A DNA stretch of 6,181 bases from Rhodoferax sp. UBA4409 (GTDB lineage Bacteria; Pseudomonadota; Gammaproteobacteria; Burkholderiales; Burkholderiaceae_C), in the NCBI GenBank assembly GCA_002390825.1, contig DGQR01000121.1, positions 372 through 6,552 of the forward strand. Reading direction: 5' to 3'. The translations under genes and the position numbers were made by a program. A model generated the notes under the pieces. It made no database searches, was not told the DNA's origin, and saw only the letters and a program-made list of their open reading frames with translations. Positions 1 through 5,939 of this stretch are shown here, one piece after another. Each line of letters starts with the position of its first letter. Position 1 is the stretch's first letter.

Positions 1-1935
1 TACCAGCAGCCCGGCAGCGAATCCGCAGTGAGCCAGTACGACAAGGACGATGTGGAAGCCATTGGCCTGGTGAAGTTCGACTTTTTGGGCTTGGCCACGC
101 TCACCATTCTGGAAATTGCGGCCGAGTTCATCCGCAAGCGCCATCCGGGTCAGGAAAAGTTCGCCTACGAGAACCTGCCGCTGGACGATGCCAAGGTCTA
201 CAAGCTGTTCAGCGAAGGCAAAACGGAGGCGGTGTTCCAGTTTGAAAGCCGCGGCATGCAGGGCATGTTGCGCGACGCCAAGCCCAGCCGCTTGGAAGAC
301 CTGATTGCCCTGAACGCGCTGTACCGCCCGGGGCCTATGGACCTGATTCCGAGTTTCGTGGCGCGTAAGCACGGGCGCGAAGTCGTGGAGTATCCGCACC
401 CGGCCGTGGCTGAGATGCTCTCCGAGACCTACGGGATCATGGTGTACCAGGAGCAGGTGATGCAGACCGCCCAGATTCTGGGCGGCTACTCACTCGGCGG
501 CGCCGACTTGCTGCGCCGCGCCATGGGCAAGAAGAAGAAAGAAGAGATGGACGAGCACCGGGGCATTTTCCGTGCCGGTGCGTTCAAGACCCACGGCATC
601 CCCGAAGCGAAAGCCGATGAGGTGTTCGACTTGATGGAAAAGTTCGCAGGCTACGGCTTCAACAAGTCGCACGCGGCTGCCTACTCTTTGCTGGCGTACC
701 ACACCGGCTGGATCAAGGTGCATTACACGGCCGAGTTCTTCTGCGCCAACATGACAGTCGAAATGGACGACACCGACAAGCTCAAGGTGTTGTTTGAAGA
801 TGCCGAGAAGATGGGCCTGAGCTTTGAGCCGCCCAACATCAACCGCGGTTTTTATCGCTTCGAGCCGATTTCGAACAAAGAGATTCGCTACGGGCTGGGC
901 GCCATCAAGGGCACCGGCGAGCAGGCGATTCTGGCCATCGTGGCTGCGCGCGAGGGCAGGGGCCCGACCGAAGAAGCCGGCCCGTTCAAGAGCCTGTTTG
1001 ACTTCGCCCGCCGTGTCGACCGCAGCCGCATGAACAAGCGATGCGTGGAAGCGTTGATCAAGGCCGGGGCTTTTGATTCGCTGCACCTCAACCGGGCAGA
1101 GTTGGTCGCCTCCATGGACCGGGCGTTTGAGTTTGCCGCTGCGTCGGCCGCCAACGCCAACCAGGTGGGCTTGTTTGATATGGGCGGTGACGACGACCAT
1201 GGGTCCAGCACGCAAGAGCCCGACTTGGTGGAGGTCACGCCTTGGGGCGTGAAAGAGCGCCTGACCCAAGAGAAAACGGCCGTCGGTTTCTACTTGTCCG
1301 GCCACTTGTTTGACGAAGTTGCCACCGAGGTCCGCAAATTCGCCCGCCGACCGATTGAAGAGCTGAAAGACTCCCGCGAGCCACAGTTGCTGGCCGGCAT
1401 CGTGACCGAGTTGCGGGTGATCAACGGGCAGCGCGGCAAACTGGCTCTGTTCAAGCTCGACGACAAGTCCGCCATGATCGAGGCGCGCGCCAGCGAGGCG
1501 CTGCTCAATACCTACAAAGACTTGCTGAAGGACGATGAGCTCATCATCGTGGAAGGCAAGGCCATGCCGGACCGTTTCTCAGGCGGTATGCAATTGACGG
1601 TGCAGCACATCTGGAGCCTGGAGCAGGCACGCTGCAAGTTTGGCAAGTACCTGCGTGTGCCGGTGAAGCTCGATGCCCAGGGGCGTGCGCCCGATGTGGC
1701 GGCCTTGGTGCGCGAATTTCCTGCCGTGCGCGAAACAAGCGAACATGGGGAAACGGTGCGCGGCCTGTCTGTCCGCCTGCAGTTGGTGTGTAGTGCGGCA
1801 GGCTCCCATCCGGTGGAGCAGGCAGCGGCTGATTTGCATCTGGGCGAAGCTGCCAAGTTCTACCCCACCGACGCAGCCCTTGCGAGCTGGCGTGCACAGG
1901 CCAATGGGGGCGTGGCCGCGATTGCCTACGACTGA
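1..1935 (+). CDS. dnaE: DNA polymerase III subunit alpha (DnaE), C-terminal part, 5' truncated by window edge
   Basis: This is the catalytic subunit of the replicative DNA polymerase III holoenzyme. The frame is open from base 1, with 644 codons before the TGA at 1933-1935. The GTG at 28 is an internal Val codon, not a start. Visible landmarks are QYDKDD followed by KFDFLGL (Asp codon 79-81, matching what I recall as the third catalytic Asp, D555 of E. coli), YRPGPMD (322-342) and GYGFNKSH (649-672) in the fingers region. QVGLF (1162-1176) fits the internal beta-clamp binding motif. An OB-fold segment spans about 1384-1632, and a diverged tau-binding C-terminal domain ends in AIAYD. The remaining length is close to the corresponding part of the roughly 1160-residue E. 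coli protein, so the C-terminus appears complete. The PHP domain and first two catalytic Asp residues lie outside the window. The gene is convergent with the tol operon. Essential replication role is family knowledge; the identification is very secure. Confidence 0.98.
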   Translation, partial: YQQPGSESAVSQYDKDDVEAIGLVKFDFLGLATLTILEIAAEFIRKRHPGQEKFAYENLPLDDAKVYKLFSEGKTEAVFQFESRGMQGMLRDAKPSRLEDLIALNALYRPGPMDLIPSFVARKHGREVVEYPHPAVAEMLSETYGIMVYQEQVMQTAQILGGYSLGGADLLRRAMGKKKKEEMDEHRGIFRAGAFKTHGIPEAKADEVFDLMEKFAGYGFNKSHAAAYSLLAYHTGWIKVHYTAEFFCANMTVEMDDTDKLKVLFEDAEKMGLSFEPPNINRGFYRFEPISNKEIRYGLGAIKGTGEQAILAIVAAREGRGPTEEAGPFKSLFDFARRVDRSRMNKRCVEALIKAGAFDSLHLNRAELVASMDRAFEFAAASAANANQVGLFDMGGDDDHGSSTQEPDLVEVTPWGVKERLTQEKTAVGFYLSGHLFDEVATEVRKFARRPIEELKDSREPQLLAGIVTELRVINGQRGKLALFKLDDKSAMIEARASEALLNTYKDLLKDDELIIVEGKAMPDRFSGGMQLTVQHIWSLEQARCKFGKYLRVPVKLDAQGRAPDVAALVREFPAVRETSEHGETVRGLSVRLQLVCSAAGSHPVEQAAADLHLGEAAKFYPTDAALASWRAQANGGVAAIAYD

Positions 1936-1992
1936 TTTTTGATAAAAAAGGCTACTGGCGCTCTAGATAGCTGCGCCAGTAGCTATCAAAAA
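1936..1992. repeat. Intergenic palindromic repeat, probable dispersed Comamonadaceae element
   Basis: A two-part inverted repeat nearly fills the gap between dnaE and tolA. The inner arms GCTACTGGCGC (1951-1961) and GCGCCAGTAGC (1973-1983) are perfect over 11 bases around an 11-base loop. The outer arms TTTTTGATA (1936-1944) and TATCAAAAA (1984-1992) are perfect over 9 bases. Six extra bases, AAAAAG (1945-1950), sit on the left side only. The TTTTGATAGCTACTGGCGC-type arm resembles short palindromic units that I recall being scattered between genes in Rhodoferax and relatives. That family membership is from memory and untested; the palindrome itself is seen directly. It starts immediately after the dnaE stop codon. 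Confidence 0.7.
1944..1983 (-). terminator. Probable intrinsic terminator of the ribH-nusB-tolQRA operon
   Basis: Read on the minus strand, downstream of the tolA stop, the 11-bp stem GCTACTGGCGC / GCGCCAGTAGC (8 of 11 pairs are G-C) with an 11-base loop is followed by one C and then six T (1949 down to 1944). This is the form of a Rho-independent terminator and lies about 28 bases beyond the tolA stop. On the plus strand the same stem is followed by TATCAAAAA with no T-tract, so it should work poorly, if at all, as an intrinsic terminator for dnaE. Termination is inferred from structure only. Confidence 0.7.
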
Positions 1993-2011
1993 CAGAGCAG
2001 AACTGGGCAGA

Positions 2012-3019
2012 TTAGGGGCCGACCAGGGTTTGCGGCGAAATCACGATGATCATCGGCGACCAAACCTTGCCATCGTCCAGCGGCAACTTGCGGGTTTTGT
2101 CGATCGCATTTTCGGCCGCGTCATCCCAGGCCTTGTTGCCGCTGCGTTTGATGACGCGCTTGCTCAAGATTTCGCCGCTTGCGCTCAGGCTCACTTCAAT
2201 CTCAGTTTTGGGGTTACCAACAATCGTGTCGGTGAACGTGATGTTGGGTTTGACTGCCGCCTGGATGCGCCCGCTGTAGTTGGCCCCGGGGCCTGAGCTC
2301 TTCGCGGCGGTGCCGGTGGAGCTTGGCGCACCACTGCCGCTGGCTCCCGCCAGACCGGTCATGCGGGCGATTTGTTGCTGGCGCAGCTCTTCGGTGCGCT
2401 TGGCATCTTCTTTGGCCGCTTTTTGTGCCTTCAATTTCGCGGCGTCGGCCAGTTTGGCTTTGTCTGCTTTTTCTTTCGCCTCGCGTGTCGCTTTCTCTTT
2501 GGCGAGCTTTTCTTTTTCCAGCTGCTCTTTTTCGCGCAACTGGGCACGGGCTTTGTCTTGCTTCTCTTTGGCCGCTTTTTCGAGAGCCTGCTTTTCAAGT
2601 TCGCGTTTTTCTTGGGTTTTGCGTGCCTCTGCCTTTTGCGCTTGCAATTCTTTTTGCTTTTCTTCGGCGATACGGCGCTCTTTTTCTTTGGCCAATGCAA
2701 TGTCCGCCTTGCTCGGGGCTTCCGGCTCTGCGGGCTTCACCACGGGTGGAGGGGGAGTCGGCGTTGGCCTGGGGACTGGCTCGGGCTCGACTTCAGGCTC
2801 TGGTGGCTCTTCCGGCGGCGGCGGGGGAGCCGCCTCTTGCGGAATCGCGGACCACAGCTCCGCCTCTACGGTGGCGGGAGGGAGTTCGCGTTTCCAGGCC
2901 ACACCAATCGCCAGCACCGCCACCAGCGCCGCATGGGCCACCAAGGCCATGACCAGTGCGCGCAACATGCCCGGTGTGTGGGGCGGCGCAAATTCCTGTC
3001 GGGTATCAGCAGCTGGCAT
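2012..3019 (-). CDS. tolA: Cell envelope integrity protein TolA
   Basis: TolA is the inner-membrane-anchored protein that spans the periplasm and links the TolQR motor to outer-membrane partners (TolB, Pal) during envelope constriction. The 335 residues show the expected plan. A short cytoplasmic N-terminus is followed by one membrane helix (about 19-41) that keeps the His of the TolA membrane motif (H29, with Leu at 32), although the usual upstream Ser is Ala. Next come a Pro/Glu-rich stretch (62-104) and a long Lys/Glu/Ala-rich helical segment (about 105-218) full of KEK- and EKE-type units. A Gly/Ser linker (222-247) leads to a TolA/TonB-like C-terminal domain (248-335). Stop TAA is at 2012-2014. 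The ATG lies 16 bases after the tolR stop with no clear Shine-Dalgarno; the ATG at codon 18 is a poorer choice because it would leave almost nothing before the helix. TonB was considered, but the long charged helix favours TolA. Confidence 0.93.
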   Translation of the reverse strand: MPAADTRQEFAPPHTPGMLRALVMALVAHAALVAVLAIGVAWKRELPPATVEAELWSAIPQEAAPPPPPEEPPEPEVEPEPVPRPTPTPPPPVVKPAEPEAPSKADIALAKEKERRIAEEKQKELQAQKAEARKTQEKRELEKQALEKAAKEKQDKARAQLREKEQLEKEKLAKEKATREAKEKADKAKLADAAKLKAQKAAKEDAKRTEELRQQQIARMTGLAGASGSGAPSSTGTAAKSSGPGANYSGRIQAAVKPNITFTDTIVGNPKTEIEVSLSASGEILSKRVIKRSGNKAWDDAAENAIDKTRKLPLDDGKVWSPMIIVISPQTLVGP

Positions 3020-3035
3020 GGTGCAGATTGGGGAC

Positions 3036-3470
3036 TCAGTTGGCCAGCTGAACGGACAAGCCGACCCGCTGAATGCCTGCGCGCTGCAAGGTGTCCATGA
3101 CTTTGACCACGCTCTCGTATTTCACGTTCTTGTCGGCACTGATCACCACTGCCGAGTTGGCTGGTGCAGCCCCGTCGCCCGTGCCTTGGGCCTGCTTGAC
3201 GGTGGCGGCCAAGTCTTTGAGTGCCACAGACGAGGTTTTTTCTTTTACTTTGACCTCGAGCGAATCGGTTTTGGTCAGGGTCACCTGGATGATCTGGTCA
3301 GGCTGGCGCGATGCCTTGCCCACGCTGGGCAAGTCAATCACGCTGGGGGTAATCAAGGGTGCGGTCACCATGAAGATGATCAAGAGCACCAACATCACGT
3401 CGATGAAGGGCACCATGTTGATCTCGTTGATGGTGCGGCGACCACGGCCACGTCCGGCGACAGCAGGCAT
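3036..3470 (-). CDS. tolR: Tol-Pal system protein TolR (ExbD/TolR family)
   Basis: TolR is an inner-membrane protein that, with TolQ, forms the proton-motive-force-driven motor energising TolA. The 144 residues start with a short basic cytoplasmic segment (GRGRGRR), then RTINEINMVPFIDVMLVLL. A single membrane helix covers about 22-42 and carries the conserved proton-path Asp (D24, corresponding to D23 of E. coli TolR). The periplasmic domain follows, with the ExbD/TolR pattern VVISADKNVKYESVVKVMDTLQRAGI (split here: VVISADKNV at about 108-116, VMDTLQRAGI after it). Length is typical of the family. The start is supported by AAGGAA 5 bases before the ATG. It lies 18 bases after the tolQ stop and 16 before tolA. 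ExbD and TolR are hard to separate by sequence alone; the neighbouring TolQ and TolA decide the name. Confidence 0.95.
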   Translation of the reverse strand: MPAVAGRGRGRRTINEINMVPFIDVMLVLLIIFMVTAPLITPSVIDLPSVGKASRQPDQIIQVTLTKTDSLEVKVKEKTSSVALKDLAATVKQAQGTGDGAAPANSAVVISADKNVKYESVVKVMDTLQRAGIQRVGLSVQLAN

Positions 3471-3475
3471 GTTGA

Positions 3476-3481
3476 TTCCTT
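3476..3481 (-). promoter_or_regulatory. Ribosome binding site of tolR
   Basis: On the minus strand AAGGAA lies 5 bases before the tolR ATG and just after the tolQ TAA. It is the clearest Shine-Dalgarno sequence within the tol genes and fixes the tolR start. Neither tolQ nor tolA has an equivalent. Confidence 0.75.
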
Positions 3482-3488
3482 GTGCGGC

Positions 3489-4184
3489 TTAGCGGGCTGC
3501 CGGCGCAGGCTGGGCGCTCACGTTGCGTTGCAGGATGTTCGAAAACTCTTCAATGAAGGTTTCTTGCTGGATGGCGATGCGGTCCAGGTCGCGGGCGAAG
3601 CGGTTGTACGCCACCACCGCTGGAATGGCAGCAAACAGGCCGATGGCGGTTGCCACCAGGGCCTCTGCAATACCGGGCGCCACGGTCGACAAGGTCACCT
3701 GTTGCAGCGACGCTAGGCCGGTGAACGCGTGCATGATGCCCCACACGGTTCCGAACAGACCCACATACGGAGACACCGACCCGACTGATGCCAGAAAGGA
3801 CAGGTTGCTCTCGACCTCGTCCATCTCACGCTGGAAGCTGGCGCGCATCGCACGGCGTGCGCCGTCCATCAAAGTGCCGACATCGCTGACACGGCGCTCG
3901 CGCAGCTTTTGAAATTCGCGCATGCCGCTGGCAAAAATACGCTCCATCGGGCCACAGGTCTGGGCATTGCGGCTCGCTGCGTTGAACAGATCATTGAGGC
4001 TGGAGCCTGACCAGAAGTCACGTTCAAACGCTTCGTTTTGAGTTTTGATGCGTTTCAGCGAAAACAGCTTGCGGAAGATGGCGGCCCAGCTGGCAATCGA
4101 TACCAGCATCAACAAGGCCATGACGGCCTGGACCACGATGCTTGCGTTCAGGATCAGGTGCAGGATGGAAAGGTCTTGGTTCAT
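3489..4184 (-). CDS. tolQ: Tol-Pal system proton channel protein TolQ
   Basis: TolQ is the multi-spanning inner-membrane subunit of the TolQR motor (MotA/TolQ/ExbB family). The 231 residues contain three hydrophobic segments: about 14-37 (LNASIVVQAVMALLMLVSIA then SWAAIF), about 127-157 (including GLFGTVWGIM) and about 168-192 (VAPGIAEALVATAIGL onward). T146 and T179 sit where the E. coli channel threonines T145 and T178 are found. The large cytoplasmic loop between helices 1 and 2 is present, and length matches TolQ. The N-terminus MNQDLSILHLILNAS aligns by eye with the start of E. coli TolQ, supporting this ATG although no Shine-Dalgarno is visible. It starts only 11 bases after the aminotransferase stop and is followed by tolR, so translational coupling is likely. 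ExbB is the alternative; the TolA downstream argues against it. Confidence 0.95.
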   Translation of the reverse strand: MNQDLSILHLILNASIVVQAVMALLMLVSIASWAAIFRKLFSLKRIKTQNEAFERDFWSGSSLNDLFNAASRNAQTCGPMERIFASGMREFQKLRERRVSDVGTLMDGARRAMRASFQREMDEVESNLSFLASVGSVSPYVGLFGTVWGIMHAFTGLASLQQVTLSTVAPGIAEALVATAIGLFAAIPAVVAYNRFARDLDRIAIQQETFIEEFSNILQRNVSAQPAPAAR

Positions 4185-4195
4185 GGTGTGAGGGC

Positions 4196-5386
4196 TTAAA
4201 CGGATGTGAGCATCGCACGCAAACGCTGGATGGCTGTTTCTAATTGTTGCATCGAGCTAGCGGTCGAAAAGCGGACAAACTGGGCCGTCTGCGCTGTGCC
4301 GAAGTCTCGACCGGGCGTGATCGCTACGTGGGCACGGTTCATGACTTCAAAGGCAAACTCCCAACTGCTTTGGAGCCCGAGTCGCAAGCAAAGTTCCGAG
4401 CAATCAGCCCACACATAAAAAGCTCCGTCGGGCTCTACCGGAATGCTGAAACCCAAATCACGCAGGGCTGGGATGAAATAGTCGCGGCGCGCTTTGAACT
4501 CGGCGCGGCGGGCCTCATAGAGCGCAATGCTCTCCGGCTCGAAGCAGGCCAATGCCGCATGCTGGGCGATGGTGCTGGGGCAAATGAACAGGTTTTGGGC
4601 CAGGCGCTCAATCACTGGCACCAGGTCTTGCGGAACCACCATCCAGCCCAAGCGCCAACCCGTCATGTTGAAGTACTTGCTGAAGCTGTTGATGCTGATG
4701 ACTTGGTCATCCAGCGCCAGCGCAGTGTGACCGAACTGGTCGTCATGGCTGAGTGCCAGATAGATCTCGTCGATCATGGTGATACCCCCCTTGGCCTGCA
4801 CCACTGCATGGATGCGGCGCAGTTCGTCAGGGTGAATCGAGGTGCCTGTGGGGTTCGATGGCGAGGCCAGCAGCACACCACGAGTGCGCGGGCCCCAAGC
4901 AGCCTCCACTTTGGCGGCGCTGAGCTGGTAGCGCTTGTCTGCTGAGGTTTCCAGCAGCACAGCCTTGCCCTCGGCGGCGCTCACAAAATGGCGGTTGCAC
5001 GGGTAGCTGGGGTCCGGCATCAAGACTTCGTCGCCCGGCTCAATCAGGGCCATACAGGCCAAGTGCAGCGCTGCGGAGGCTCCTGCCGTAACCACGATGC
5101 GCTCCGGCGCCACTTGCACGCCGAAGCGGCTGGCATACCAAGCGCTGATGCGTTCGCGCAGCGCAGGCAGGCCGGTGGCCGCGGTGTATTGGGTGACGCC
5201 ATCGCGAATCGCTTGTTCGGCAGCCGCTTGCACCAAGGGCGGCGCTGTGAAGTCGGGTTCCCCGATATTGAGGAACACCATAGGCGCATCGCTGTGCGCC
5301 ACTTGTGCAGCCAGGGCAGAAGCTGCCTTGGCAACCTCCATCACATAAAACGGCTCAATGTTCTGTGCGCGTGAGGAAATGTGCAT
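4196..5386 (-). CDS. PLP-dependent aminotransferase, class I/II (fold type I), substrate unknown
   Basis: This predicted cytoplasmic enzyme transfers an amino group between an amino acid and a 2-oxo acid. From the ATG at 5386 it has 396 residues, normal for aspartate/aromatic-type aminotransferases of the I-gamma kind. Family signatures are IGEPDF (41-46), AGAS (101-104) before the helix that holds the PLP phosphate, SNPTG with N178, and DEIY with D206 and Y209. SFSKYFNMTGWRLGW follows, with Schiff-base lysine K237 and R245. VRFS carries R372, which should bind the substrate carboxylate. All key residues are present, so it should be active. The frame is open a further 59 codons upstream to an ATG at 5563, but that part lies inside nusB and has no family likeness, whereas RAQNIEPFYVMEVAK looks like a true N-terminus. 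The gene starts 16 bases after nusB, without an obvious Shine-Dalgarno. Substrate cannot be told from sequence. Confidence 0.93.
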   Translation of the reverse strand: MHISSRAQNIEPFYVMEVAKAASALAAQVAHSDAPMVFLNIGEPDFTAPPLVQAAAEQAIRDGVTQYTAATGLPALRERISAWYASRFGVQVAPERIVVTAGASAALHLACMALIEPGDEVLMPDPSYPCNRHFVSAAEGKAVLLETSADKRYQLSAAKVEAAWGPRTRGVLLASPSNPTGTSIHPDELRRIHAVVQAKGGITMIDEIYLALSHDDQFGHTALALDDQVISINSFSKYFNMTGWRLGWMVVPQDLVPVIERLAQNLFICPSTIAQHAALACFEPESIALYEARRAEFKARRDYFIPALRDLGFSIPVEPDGAFYVWADCSELCLRLGLQSSWEFAFEVMNRAHVAITPGRDFGTAQTAQFVRFSTASSMQQLETAIQRLRAMLTSV

Positions 5387-5402
5387 CGTGGCGGTCGTGG
5401 GG

Positions 5403-5939
5403 TCAGGCAGCGGGCTTTTTATTGCGTTCGGCGTCGATTTCCACGGCGCGCAGCTGGGGGGCAATGCCGTTGAGCACGCCATTGACGTATTTGTGACCAT
5501 CGGTGCCGCCGAACTCTTTGGCAAGTTCGATGCACTCATTGAGCACGACGCGCCAAGGCACATCGAGGCAATGCTTCAACTCGTAAGCACCAATCCACAT
5601 GATGGCGTGTTCGACCGGCGAAATCTCGGCCATCGGACGGTCCAATGCCGGAATGATCAGGGCGTCAAGCTCTTCCGCTTGGGCAACGCAGCCGTGCAGC
5701 AAGGCATCGAAATGCACAGCGTCCGCTTTGGCAAAACCGGCCAGGTCACGGGTGAACGGGTCAATGTCGTCGACCGCATTGCGGCCCACCAGGCTTTGGT
5801 AAAGGCCTTGCAGCGCGAATTCGCGGGCGCGGGTGCGGTTGGATTTGCTGCCTGCTTTGCGGGCGCCGGTGGTGGTCAGGCCGGTGCGGCTCTGACGGGG
5901 AGGCCGCTTGGTCGCGGAGGTGCTGGGGGTATCGCTCAT
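5403..5939 (-). CDS. nusB: Transcription antitermination factor NusB
   Basis: NusB binds boxA RNA together with NusE (ribosomal protein S10) and helps RNA polymerase transcribe through rRNA operons without early termination. The 178-residue product matches the all-helical NusB family. It has RTRAREFALQGLYQSL (36-50) at the first helix, SPVEHAIMWIGAYEL (107-121), DVPWRVVLNECIELAKEFG (126-144) and the closing HKYVNGVLNGIAP (149-161). E. coli NusB is 139 residues; the difference is mainly a basic, Ser/Thr-rich N-terminal extension of about 33 residues that looks disordered, plus a short tail. The ATG overlaps the ribH stop by one base (TGATG) and has GGAGAG six bases upstream, so the start is well supported and translation is probably coupled to ribH. 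Confidence 0.96.
   Translation of the reverse strand: MSDTPSTSATKRPPRQSRTGLTTTGARKAGSKSNRTRAREFALQGLYQSLVGRNAVDDIDPFTRDLAGFAKADAVHFDALLHGCVAQAEELDALIIPALDRPMAEISPVEHAIMWIGAYELKHCLDVPWRVVLNECIELAKEFGGTDGHKYVNGVLNGIAPQLRAVEIDAERNKKPAA

Noticed and set aside
28..30. GTG as a start codon for dnaE
   Set aside because: The frame is open to base 1 and the preceding residues YQQPGSESA continue directly into a conserved DnaE segment deep inside the protein, so this is an internal Val codon.
490..1305. Minus-strand open frame of 271 codons inside dnaE
   Set aside because: It lies entirely opposite conserved dnaE coding sequence, gives no recognisable domain, and is explained by GC-rich codon bias.
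1936..1992. Hairpin as a phage attachment site, insertion sequence end or tRNA
   Set aside because: There is no integrase, transposase, target-site duplication or tRNA cloverleaf in the window; a terminator/dispersed palindrome explains it more simply.
2280..3716. Long plus-strand open frame (478 codons) opposite tolA, tolR and the end of tolQ
   Set aside because: It is the antisense of three securely identified genes. Its Ser/Ala/Phe-rich low-complexity product simply mirrors the Lys/Glu/Ala codons of tolA, and it has no family resemblance.
3036..4184. ExbB-ExbD pair with a TonB partner for iron uptake
   Set aside because: TolQ-like N-terminus and length, gene order Q-R-A, and the long charged helix in the third protein fit the Tol system better; no receptor or iron gene is nearby.
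4244..4945. Plus-strand open frame of 233 codons opposite the aminotransferase
   Set aside because: It is antisense to a gene with complete catalytic motifs and shows no protein family features of its own.
5387..5563. 59-codon upstream extension of the aminotransferase
   Set aside because: It lies within the nusB C-terminal coding region, has composition unlike the rest of the protein, and the family N-terminus begins at the ATG at 5386.
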